Positions 9,992 through 17,800 of a stretch of 48,163 nt of DNA are shown here, in pieces (positions within the stretch are counted from its first letter, which is position 1; each line of letters opens with the position of its first letter). This DNA comes from CAYOHP01 sp964403795 [NCBI: uncultured bacterium]. Lineage in GTDB: Bacteria > Muiribacteriota > UBA6191 > CAZXTJ01. Below the pieces are notes generated by a model. That model was not told the origin of the DNA. It saw nothing but the letters and a program-made list of their open reading frames with translations, and made no database searches. The position numbers were made by a program, and so were the translations under genes. The stretch covers positions 1 through 48,163 of the forward strand of contig CAYOHP010000039.1 of NCBI GenBank assembly GCA_964403795.1. Reading direction: 5' to 3'.

Positions 9992-11068
9992 TCAGCTCGG
10001 CCTCGGGCCCACCTGGCTGGGGGTGCCGATGGGGAAGCCGCACCAGCGGCAGTAGTTGTCGCCCCGCACGCAACTGCGCTGGCAGCGGAGGCACTGCTGC
10101 TTCTGCGGCTCGCTGCCGCCCTCCCCCGACATCCCGTCGATCATGCGGTTGTAGGCCGAGAGCACGTCCACCACCTCCGCAGGACCGTCGGTCTTCACCG
10201 GGGTGGGCCGCCCGCTCATCGCCATGTTGTTGATGGAGACCCGGAGGCGTTGCAGGGGATCGAGCACGTCGAGCCAGAGGATGCGGGCGAAATAGAGGGC
10301 CAAGAGGGCCCCGACCGCGAGCAGGAAGGCGGCCCTCGAGACATCGTGGCGGACCATCACCTCGAGGGTCTCCAGGTCCTCGATACGGGTCCGACGCACA
10401 TCCTCGATCGGATCGACCCCGCAATCGCCGGCGCCCCTCCCGGCCTCGCCCTCCCCGGATCCGACCTTCAGGATCTCGTCCAACCGCCGCTTCAAGGGCA
10501 AGGCCGCCGCCTTCAACCCCTCGGAGGCCTTGGTGCGATCGCCCGGCTGCCGAGCCGCGAACAGGCGGGTCCGGGCCTCGGCCAGGTGGGCCGGGGACTC
10601 GAAGGCTCCTGCCGCCTCCAGCCGGGTCACGGCCTCGCGGAGCCGGGTCCAACCGGAGACATCGCCCGGATCGATCCCCACGATCTCGCCCACTCCCCGG
10701 GGTGGAGGGGTCCCGGCTGCGGACGGGCCTGCCAGCATCGACCACAGGGCCTCGAACTCGGAGCCTGCCGCCTCGATGCGTCGCCTCTCGGTCTCGCTGG
10801 GCTTGGCGGCATAGCGCACCGCCCTGCCCACCATCTCCCGGAGTCTCCCCTCGGCCGCGGCCACCAGGCGGCGCACCGCCTCTTCGTCGGCCGAGAGGGC
10901 TGCCGGGGGCGGTACCGACCGGGCGGTGAGCGCCGGATCGGAGCCACTGCGCAGGCGCACCAGGGCTTCCTCGACCTCTCCGAGGTCCTGGAAGTGGAAG
11001 CCGAGCGGCACCGCCACCAGGAGGCCCATGAAGAGCAGCACGCTGACGAGCTTGCTGCGAAGCGACAC
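9992..11068 (-). CDS. Membrane protein with HAMP-like region and C-terminal zinc ribbon
   Basis: This 358-residue protein was assigned the GTG start at 11068 because GGAGGT lies seven bases upstream. One N-terminal transmembrane helix (about 8-22) and a second (about 258-280, LLAVGALLALYFARILWL) flank a roughly 230-residue helical extracytoplasmic domain. After helix 2 comes DVLDPLQRLRVSINNMAMSG, matching the beginning of a HAMP linker, and VVDVLSAYNRMI. The protein ends in a Cys motif (CLRCQRSC, Cys326/329/333, then YCRWCGF, Cys340/343) typical of small zinc ribbons. There is no kinase, cyclase or methyl-accepting domain, so it resembles a truncated sensory receptor whose output is the zinc ribbon. 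It sits upstream of the pseudopilin/NtrBC genes and could be the first gene of that operon. Function unknown. Confidence 0.8.
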   Translation of the reverse strand: MSLRSKLVSVLLFMGLLVAVPLGFHFQDLGEVEEALVRLRSGSDPALTARSVPPPAALSADEEAVRRLVAAAEGRLREMVGRAVRYAAKPSETERRRIEAAGSEFEALWSMLAGPSAAGTPPPRGVGEIVGIDPGDVSGWTRLREAVTRLEAAGAFESPAHLAEARTRLFAARQPGDRTKASEGLKAAALPLKRRLDEILKVGSGEGEAGRGAGDCGVDPIEDVRRTRIEDLETLEVMVRHDVSRAAFLLAVGALLALYFARILWLDVLDPLQRLRVSINNMAMSGRPTPVKTDGPAEVVDVLSAYNRMIDGMSGEGGSEPQKQQCLRCQRSCVRGDNYCRWCGFPIGTPSQVGPRPS

Positions 11069-11175
11069 CGGCAGGACCTCCGGCCGACCAATGTAGCACG
11101 CTGCCGAGGGTGCCCCCGCCCCGGGAGCCGGAATCGCTCGCATGCTCGGCCTCTGGCTGGCAGCGGGACGGGATC

Positions 11176-11189
11176 GGGACTACCCTTCC
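11176..11189 (+). promoter_or_regulatory. Promoter-like GGGACTAC motif upstream of the first cpaB gene
   Basis: GGGACTACCCTTCC lies 112 bases before the cpaB ATG. Very similar strings occur upstream of tadA (GGGACTATACTTTC, minus strand, 34574-34587) and of the gene at 19705 (GGGACTATCCTTCT, 19650-19663). The TACCCT core could be a -10 element with CTGGCA 18 bases upstream. The rest of the 232-base divergent spacer (11069-11300) shows no other clear feature. Confidence 0.3.
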
Positions 11190-11300
11190 CCTGGGGACCG
11201 GCAACGAGATTCGCCCTGGGGCCTCCGACCGGTGCCCGGTCCCGCCGATAGGAAGGGGAGGGGTCGCCCTCAGGCCACCTCCAGGAAACCCCGAGGTTCC

Positions 11301-12176
11301 ATGAACCGCCAGACGCGCAACATCCTGATCGCCCTCGCGTTCTCCCTCGTCTTCACGCTGATCTACCAGCTGTCGGGGCCGAGCATCGCTCCACCCCCGC
11401 CCCTGCCCTCGCTGCCGACCGTGGGCTCCACGCCCATGAGCCAGATCATCGTGACCAAGACCCCGATCGCGGCCTTCACCGAGCCGATCCAGAAGAAGCA
11501 CATCACCGAGGTCTCGTTCCCGGTCGAACTCCTGCCGGCGAGCGCCGCGGTCACGACCTCGGACGTCCTCAACAAGATCGTGATCGAGGATCTCTACGAG
11601 CACGACATCATCTCGCTGAACCGGGTCCAGGACCCGGCCCAGAAGCTGCCCCGGACCGTGGTCGACCTGGCCGACGACGAGCGCGCCGTCAGCGTGGCGG
11701 TCGACGGGCTGACCGCCGCGGGCGGCTTCGTCTCCCAGGGCGACGTCGTGGACGTGGTGGCCCTCTACCCCCAGGGCTCGACCGGTCCGGACGCCAAGAT
11801 GATCCTCCAGAACGTGAAGGTCATGGCGATCGGGTCGTTCATCAGCAGCCAGGTCGCCAAGGGTGCCGACGCCGTGATCCGGGGCGGTGGTCTCGCCGGG
11901 ACCCGCATGACCCTGGCCCTGAACACCGCCCAGGTGACCCAGCTCCTCCACGTCCAGAGCCGGGTCCAGATCCGCTTCCTCCTGAAGAACCCCAGGGACA
12001 CCGCCCTGGTCGAGACCCCCGGCGCCCGGTTCGACGAGATCCTCGAGAAGGAACTCCCCACCCGCTACCAGAGCCGGACCAGGGTCGCCCAGAAGGCGGT
12101 CTCGATCCGCCAGATCAGCGGACGCTCGGACCAGATGGTGAGCGTGCTGGTCCCCACGGAGGTCCTGGACGACTGA
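11301..12176 (+). CDS. cpaB: Flp pilus assembly protein CpaB/RcpC (first copy)
   Basis: CpaB proteins act with the secretin in the periplasm of Tad systems. This 291-residue copy starts at the ATG with GAGG upstream. It has an N-terminal transmembrane anchor (ILIALAFSLVFTLIYQL), a proline-rich spacer (about 34-42), a SAF-like segment, and the diagnostic RcpC pattern ERAVSVAVDGLTAAGGFVSQ followed by GDVVDVVALYPQG. The C-terminal part has a second beta repeat (LTLAL-like, VQIRFLLKNPRD). It stands alone between two minus-strand operons, unlike the second CpaB (22946-23884), which is next to the secretin. The two share the core motif but little else, so they are diverged paralogues rather than recent duplicates. 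Confidence 0.85.
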   Translation: MNRQTRNILIALAFSLVFTLIYQLSGPSIAPPPPLPSLPTVGSTPMSQIIVTKTPIAAFTEPIQKKHITEVSFPVELLPASAAVTTSDVLNKIVIEDLYEHDIISLNRVQDPAQKLPRTVVDLADDERAVSVAVDGLTAAGGFVSQGDVVDVVALYPQGSTGPDAKMILQNVKVMAIGSFISSQVAKGADAVIRGGGLAGTRMTLALNTAQVTQLLHVQSRVQIRFLLKNPRDTALVETPGARFDEILEKELPTRYQSRTRVAQKAVSIRQISGRSDQMVSVLVPTEVLDD

Positions 12177-12183
12177 CCGACCT

Positions 12184-12207
12184 CGGGATCCTAGGGGTTC
12201 GATCCCG
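12184..12207. terminator. Hairpin at convergent gene ends
   Basis: CGGGATC and GATCCCG form a perfect 7-bp stem around a 10-base loop that contains the stop codon (TAG, minus strand) of the deiminase-like gene. The cpaB stop is 8 bases to the left. No T-run is present. This is the same arrangement as at 3141-3157. Confidence 0.5.
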
Positions 12208-13516
12208 CTGCTTCCCGGACCCGCACCTCCTGGGTGGCGCAGCGGATCCCGCCGCTGTCCGCGGTCCAGGTGAGCGACGGCACGAAGTGGACCCGGTAGC
12301 CCGCTTCGCCGAGACCGAGGGCGATCGCCTCCCGGAGCACGGGGAGGAAGGGGTCGCTCAACAGGATGTGCCGGTCGATCGCCACCAGATTGGCCGGCGA
12401 AGCCACGAGGGAAACGCTGCGGCCATCGCTCGGACTGCCCCGAAAGACCACCGGGAGGCGAACCACCCTCGGCGGGACGGAACCGTCGGCGACGAGGCCC
12501 GCCACCAGGTGTCTCTCCAGAGCGTCGAGCTGGTCCGCAGCCAGCTCGTTGCGCCTGAGGATCCTGGCACCGTCCACCTCCTGGCCGGTCTGATCGGGGA
12601 GCGACCCGTACCGCCCGGAGGTCGCCTCCCGCACCAGGTGGAGGAGATCCATCTCGGTCCTCAGCTCCTCTTCGTCCTGGAGGAGCACGGTTTCCGGGAA
12701 CCGGGTGGCCCAGGCCAGGGCGTTCTCCGCCATCGCTCCCAGTTGCCGTCGCCACTCCGGTTCCGGGAAAGCCCGGAGCGCATCCAGGGCCTGCCTCGGG
12801 TCGGCACGCACCAGCAGGTTCCGGCCGGGGTGTTCCAGGTCGGGGAGGACCGCGAAGACCTCGTCCAGGTGCCGAGTCCACAGCCAACCTACATCGACCT
12901 CATGGATCCGGCCCCGATAGCCTCGGGTACGGAAGAACTCCAGGAACTCGGCGCTCGCCCCGGTACCGACCAGCAGTCGCTGGTCGGGGGTGACGAGCAC
13001 ATTGCCCCCGAAGTCGCCCTGGCGGATCTTCCCATGGACCCTCACCCGATCGAGCCCGCCCATCCGGGCGATCGCCCGGGTGATCATCGCCTTGAGACGC
13101 AACCGACCGGTGTGAAAGAAGGTAGCCCGCGGTCCTGGAGGATCGACGGAGTATCTCCACCCGGGAATGCCGTGGTCACGTAGCCAGACGTCAGGGTCCC
13201 AGATCGCCGAGTCGACCTGGACCTCGACCCCGAGTTCCCTGCTTCCCCTCGGCAATCTGAGGACCAGTCCCGGGGCCTCGGAGAGGAGACTCAAGGACAC
13301 CGGAGGGAGGCTCCGGGCGAGAAGGTCCCGATTGATCGCCGCCAGTGCCTCCAGCGTCGCCGACACCTCGTCGAGGGTGTGGCGGCGAAGTCGCATCATG
13401 AGGCCGACCAGCCGGTCTCCCGGACTCGCCAGGCTTGCCGTGGAGACCTCGGAGGCCTCGAGGGAGGGTGCTTCGTCGGTCCGGCTCCCGGTCGCCTCCG
13501 CTGCCTCGTTCGTCAC
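12191..13516 (-). CDS. Peptidylarginine-deiminase-like enzyme (PAD_C fold) in a Tad operon
   Basis: A 441-residue protein without a signal peptide, so probably cytoplasmic. It has the ordered catalytic motifs of the PAD catalytic domain (pentein fold): DVWLRDHG (Asp114, matching PAD4 Asp350), GDFGGNVLVTPD (167-178, matching the GNLEVSP region), VDVGWLWTRHLDEVFAVLP (His216 and Asp218, matching the SVGHVDEFLSFVP His/Asp pair) and GGIRCATQEVR (Cys426, matching the GEVHCGTN nucleophile). Between them are LLVRADPRQALDAL and LVAIDRHILLSDPF, which also follow PAD order. The PAD N-terminal and middle domains are absent; residues 1-80 are an acidic, helical extension. The family converts peptidyl-arginine to citrulline; substrate and calcium dependence here are unknown. 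Alternatives within the fold are agmatine or arginine deiminase, less likely from motif spacing. GTG start with AGGAG overlapping the upstream stop. Confidence 0.78.
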   Translation of the reverse strand: MTNEAAEATGSRTDEAPSLEASEVSTASLASPGDRLVGLMMRLRRHTLDEVSATLEALAAINRDLLARSLPPVSLSLLSEAPGLVLRLPRGSRELGVEVQVDSAIWDPDVWLRDHGIPGWRYSVDPPGPRATFFHTGRLRLKAMITRAIARMGGLDRVRVHGKIRQGDFGGNVLVTPDQRLLVGTGASAEFLEFFRTRGYRGRIHEVDVGWLWTRHLDEVFAVLPDLEHPGRNLLVRADPRQALDALRAFPEPEWRRQLGAMAENALAWATRFPETVLLQDEEELRTEMDLLHLVREATSGRYGSLPDQTGQEVDGARILRRNELAADQLDALERHLVAGLVADGSVPPRVVRLPVVFRGSPSDGRSVSLVASPANLVAIDRHILLSDPFLPVLREAIALGLGEAGYRVHFVPSLTWTADSGGIRCATQEVRVREAAGSNP

Positions 13517-13522
13517 CTTCTC

Positions 13523-13888
13523 CTAGACCTCGGCCAGGACCCGGCGCGAGAGGGCGTCCTCCTGCCTCCTCGCTGCCGCCCCTGTCCCCGATCGCGCGGC
13601 TCCCACCCCGTTGACCTTGGGAGCCGGCACCGGCGGCGGGAGGCCGAGCGGAGGCCCGACCGCCGGGCCGAAAGGTTCCGGTGCCCCGGTCTGGACCAGC
13701 GGCCGGCTCCCCCCGGTGCCGGGTTCGCCGTCGGCCGGGGCCGGTTCCGCGCCCATGGCCAGGAACAGGACCGCGAGCAGGACCGGGCGCAGTCGGACGG
13801 AAGTCCTTCGGACCCTGGTTCCGGAGATCGACTTCCGCGGGCTGATGCCAGCCGCCCGGGGCTCGTCGGCCCGGCAGGGACTGACCAA
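13523..13888 (-). CDS. Small secreted Pro/Ala/Gly-rich protein
   Basis: A 121-residue open frame with a TTG start at 13888, preceded by AGGAG four bases away and beginning 9 bases after the stop of the TadE-like gene. A hydrophobic stretch RLRPVLLAVLFLAMG followed by AEPAPADG looks like a signal peptide with a long basic n-region. The mature part is low complexity (Pro, Gly, Ala) and ends RRQEDALSRRVLAEV. No family recognised. It is wedged between a pseudopilin and the deiminase-like gene, 6 bases from the latter, so it belongs to the same operon. Its Arg residues make it one possible deiminase substrate, which is speculation. Confidence 0.5.
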   Translation of the reverse strand: MVSPCRADEPRAAGISPRKSISGTRVRRTSVRLRPVLLAVLFLAMGAEPAPADGEPGTGGSRPLVQTGAPEPFGPAVGPPLGLPPPVPAPKVNGVGAARSGTGAAARRQEDALSRRVLAEV

Positions 13889-13897
13889 GCGACTCCT

Positions 13898-14350
13898 CTA
13901 GAGGTTCTGCTCCCGCGGGAACACGGCTACCGCCGTGACACTGAAGTTGGGGTCGAAGACCTTGTTCCCGAAGAGTTCGATCGGCGCGACCGGCTGGGTG
14001 ACGTAGGTGATGGTGACCACGCACCGCACCATGCTCGAATAGACGGGATCCGCCACCGTGGTGGCCGAGGTCGAGATGGCGCTGAGATCGATCCGGTTCT
14101 CGCCAAGGCTGTCTCGGATGATCCCGTCGATCTGGGCAGCCGTCAGGTTCGCCCGATCGTTCCGGGACCAGAGACGAGATGTGCTGCCTGCGGTTTCGGT
14201 GAGCACGATGTAGACGGAGATCATGCGGGTGAGTTCGACGACCCCGACGAACACCAGCAGGAGCAGGGGAATGCTCAGGCAGAACTCGATGAGGGCCTGA
14301 CCGCGCCGATCCGGACGCCCCCGGGGCGACCACCGACGACCGGACCTCAT
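13898..14350 (-). CDS. TadE-like pseudopilin
   Basis: A 150-residue pseudopilin starting at ATG 14350, with GGAGGGGAG a few bases upstream. Basic leader MRSGRRWSPRGRPDRRGQ, then ALIEFCLSIPLLLLVFVGVV and ELTRMISVYIVLTETAG. The G-Q-A-L-I-E-F motif and one transmembrane helix are the TadE signature. The exported part includes one Cys (VRCVVTITYVTQ) and ends VFPREQNL. It follows a second TadE-like gene by 14 bases. Role: minor pilin, probably assembled with the large TadG-like protein encoded upstream. Confidence 0.83.
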   Translation of the reverse strand: MRSGRRWSPRGRPDRRGQALIEFCLSIPLLLLVFVGVVELTRMISVYIVLTETAGSTSRLWSRNDRANLTAAQIDGIIRDSLGENRIDLSAISTSATTVADPVYSSMVRCVVTITYVTQPVAPIELFGNKVFDPNFSVTAVAVFPREQNL

Positions 14351-14364
14351 GGCGTCTCCCCTCC

Positions 14365-14868
14365 TCATGGCCGGAACATCTGGATCTCGTTGGCCCGGGC
14401 GACCGCCACCCGGATCGGGATCCCACCATTGGCCTCGCCTGCCGCGAAGACCTCGCCGGGGATCATCAGCGGCGGCATCTGATACACCAGGGTGACCTTG
14501 GTGTGGAACGTGCCACTGGGCGAGGTGTGGTTCACGTTGGCCGTGACCGTGAGGCGAGCCGGGTCCAGGTAGTTGTACACGCCGAACGCGTTCTGCGCCG
14601 CCTGCACGACATCGGCGTTCCGGATCTGGCCCATCGGGTCCTCCCGGGCCCCCACCATGGCGGCCGTGGCGGCCACCGAGTTCAGGGTCACCAGCACGTT
14701 CAGGACCCGGGAGAACTCGATGATCCCCATCATGATGACCAGGAAGGACATGAAGGCCAGCGTGAACTCGAGCATCGCAGAGCCTCGCCGTCCCCCTGGG
14801 CGGCTCGGCAGGCGACCTCTCCCCACGAGAGAGCCGCGCTCGCTGGCACCTTGGAAGGGTCCGCTCAC
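14365..14868 (-). CDS. TadE-like pseudopilin
   Basis: A 167-residue pseudopilin. The GTG at 14868 overlaps the stop of the giant TadG-like gene (GTGA). A roughly 30-residue basic leader is followed by GSAMLEFTLAFMSFLVIMMG and IIEFSRVLNVLVTLNSVAA, the TadE signature with the Glu after the leader and one transmembrane helix. The exported part carries ARLTVTANVNHTSP and TKVTLVYQMPPLMIPG beta segments. A shorter start at an internal GTG is possible because the leader is long. Role: minor pilin of the Tad machine. Confidence 0.82.
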   Translation of the reverse strand: MSGPFQGASERGSLVGRGRLPSRPGGRRGSAMLEFTLAFMSFLVIMMGIIEFSRVLNVLVTLNSVAATAAMVGAREDPMGQIRNADVVQAAQNAFGVYNYLDPARLTVTANVNHTSPSGTFHTKVTLVYQMPPLMIPGEVFAAGEANGGIPIRVAVARANEIQMFRP

Positions 14869-17800
14869 CGGGGATCCGCCGTGGGCGACGCCGGGTACAC
14901 CACGCCCGCCTCCGGGGGGATGACCTCCCCCAGGAAATACCCCCGGACCTCCCCGTCCCGCCACTTGGCGGCCACGAAGTGGGCATCGATCGCGGCACTG
15001 GTGGTCACCGGGTCCTGGTTGGCAGGGTCGATCAGGAAGAAGCTCTTGAAGGCCACCACGTGGACGCTCCTGGCCTGCTGGGGATCGTCTTCGCCGTAAG
15101 CTGCATTCCCTGCATAGATAGACTTGTTGCGTTCCGGGTTCGATGCCGGCGATCCCGTTGGGAAGTAGTCGTCCAGGTTCGCTTCGGGGGTCGGGGTAAT
15201 GGCCCCGGGACTCTCCGGGATCCTCTCGATGGTGGCCACCGTCACGACCTGGGGATGACCGGAGCGGTCCCCGACAGGGAGAGCCTGGAATTCCACCCAG
15301 GTCGAGGACCGGGTGGTCGAGGTCACCGAATCGACCATCATGAAATTCATGGCGCTGTCGGTCTGGGCCGCAAAGTTCCCGGGAGCCGTCTTGAACTGGG
15401 CACCGATGGGCAGACCCACGCCCTTGGTCCCGATCTTGAAGATCGATCCGAAGGCGTTGTTCGTGAAGGTCGACGACCCGAACTCCCCGGCACCGGTCCC
15501 CAGACCAAGGGCGGCTGGGTTGATGGCACCGGTCCCAGGCGTGAAGAAACCGCCACCGGGCTGGGGACCCTGGGTCGCTCCGAACAGGATGTTGTTCAGG
15601 TAGAGCCGCATTCCCGCGATTCCTGCCTTTTCGTGGGCGCTGCTCGAGTGGAGACCCGATGCGGTCTTCTCGGTATGCCCATTGACCCTGCCGGCCGAGT
15701 GGCCGGAGAGGTAGGACCAGCGTCCGCAGCCGTTGGTACAGGTGGTGTCGTCGTCCTCGATCCCGGTCAGATACCTGATGTGACCGGTGTTGTCATGAGT
15801 TCCCGGATTGATCCCAGTCTGCTGCGAGAGGATCATCACCTTCGCCGCTGGGTTCAAGTCCCGGGGGTCGAGGACTCCGCCAGACGCCATGACATGGGTC
15901 TTCACGATTTCGTGACTGTGGGCGACACTACAGGCATTCGAGGCTCCGTCATAGCTGACCAGCGCGTTCGTGTACCACTGTCCGTCGCCGCGGGTGCCGT
16001 CGCAGTCGAGCTGCTGGAAGTACCACCGACTACTGTCCTCGCGGAAGTGACGATAGTTGTCGCCGCTGGTGTTCGAGGACCCGCACGGACAGCGCCATCC
16101 CGAGGAGCTGCTCCCGCTGTTTCCACCGTTCTCCCGGAGCCATGTCATGGGGAGCAAGCCCAGGACGCCGTCACCATTGACATCGCAACCGGCTCCGCTG
16201 GGTCCGATCTTGGTCTCATCAAGGTACATCTCGATCGGCCCCCCGTCGCTGTCAAAGCTGGGACGGAAGGTACAGTCCACGCTGACGTCCGGGAAGCACT
16301 CCCTGGCGTCCGAAAGTGTCGGAGTCGGGGGGTTGGGAATCCCGAACTGTGAGATGGTCTCGCCGCTGGCACAGTGCAGTGCGCCATCTCCCAGATGTCT
16401 GTAGGAATCGGTAGCACCGGTTCGCTCCCGAATGTAGTCGGAGGCCGTCATCACGGTCGTTACCTGGTCGGTGTCCTCATTGTAGTCGAGCCCGGCGAAC
16501 CCTCCATGGTTCTGGAGCAACGGGTTCAGGTAGTCTTGGAGGTAGGCGTTCGAGTTGTCCGGCTGCTCGCTGTCGATCTCGGACTCCTCGTAGCAGGCTT
16601 CGTTGGTCGCGCACCCGAGCCCCCAACCCCTCGCGATGTTGCCTTGGTAGTAGGTGTTGTTCCGGTTCGGAAGTTCGTCTCGGCGTACGTGGAAATCATG
16701 AAAAGCAAAGGTCTGCCCATACTCGATAACCTGACCACCCGAGATGTGTCCGGCTGTGGTATGCAGCGTCGGAGTCGCTCCGGAAGCGGTCCAATTGGAA
16801 GAACCGCGTTTCGCCAGTGCCACCTCGAGCAACTCGGTCGCCCAACAGGCGGCGAACATGAACCGCTGCTCGGTGACCACCCAGTTCCGGATGAAGTCGA
16901 CCAGATCCGCCTTGTCGTTGTACCAGTCCGACTTGTTGGACCCGCTCTGGGGCTGCACAAAGTTCTCGTGGTGCAGGTGCAGCCAGTTGAAGGGTCCGCC
17001 ATTGGCCGGGTCGTTGAGCTTTGCCATGATAGTGGCAGCGGTCTCTCCGGCACTCTGGGGATCGATCGAGAAGCTGTGGAATCCGTTGGTGGCCCCGCTG
17101 AGGCCGAAGGCCGTGAACGGGATCCCGGCATTCATCATCGACATCGTGACGGGGTCGTTGTTCTCGGTGAAGGTGGCGATCTTGGGCTGCGCCTGGATCC
17201 GGAGGAAGTTGATGTAGCCCTGGGTGTTGAGTGCGATCAGCTTGTTGAGGAAGTCGAGGTCGCCCTGGCGCTGGCCGGTCACGTTCTTGGTCTTCATGGG
17301 GATACAGCGGACGTTGGTGCTGACTCCACCCTTGGTGATGTGGGCGCGCTTCGACAAGTTGGTATTGTCGGTCTCGGTCCCGACGCCGTAGCCGGCCGCC
17401 GCCAGGGCGTCCATGCTGATCAGGAACGATCCTCCTGCGTAGCCGAAGATCCAGAAGAGCCGGCGGAACTCGTCGGTGGGCTCGGGTTCCAATGCTCCGG
17501 ACACGTCATAGGCGATTCCGTAGGCGCGGATCAGCCCGATCTGGGTCGGTGCCAAGGAGGCCCGCGAGGCCTTGTTGGTGGACATGTTCCGATTGGTGTG
17601 GGAAAGACCGGAACTCGAGGTCTTCGAGGTCGAGTCGGAGGGTGCGGTCGTCTGGGCAGGGATCGAGTACAAGGTCCCTGAGGCCCCCGAGAGCAGAGGC
17701 TGCTCGTGCGGGTCGTCGTCCATGGGGATGAGAACGTAGTCGGCGTTGTCGCCGGGCTGGCCGCTGTCCCGCCCGAACTTGATGATGTAGGGCTTATCCA

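Noticed and set aside
12191-13516. Agmatine deiminase or arginine deiminase instead of PAD-like
   Set aside because: Shared pentein motifs fit superficially, but spacing and the intermediate blocks (LLVRADPRQAL, IDRHILLSDPF) follow the PAD catalytic domain more closely. Kept as an alternative.
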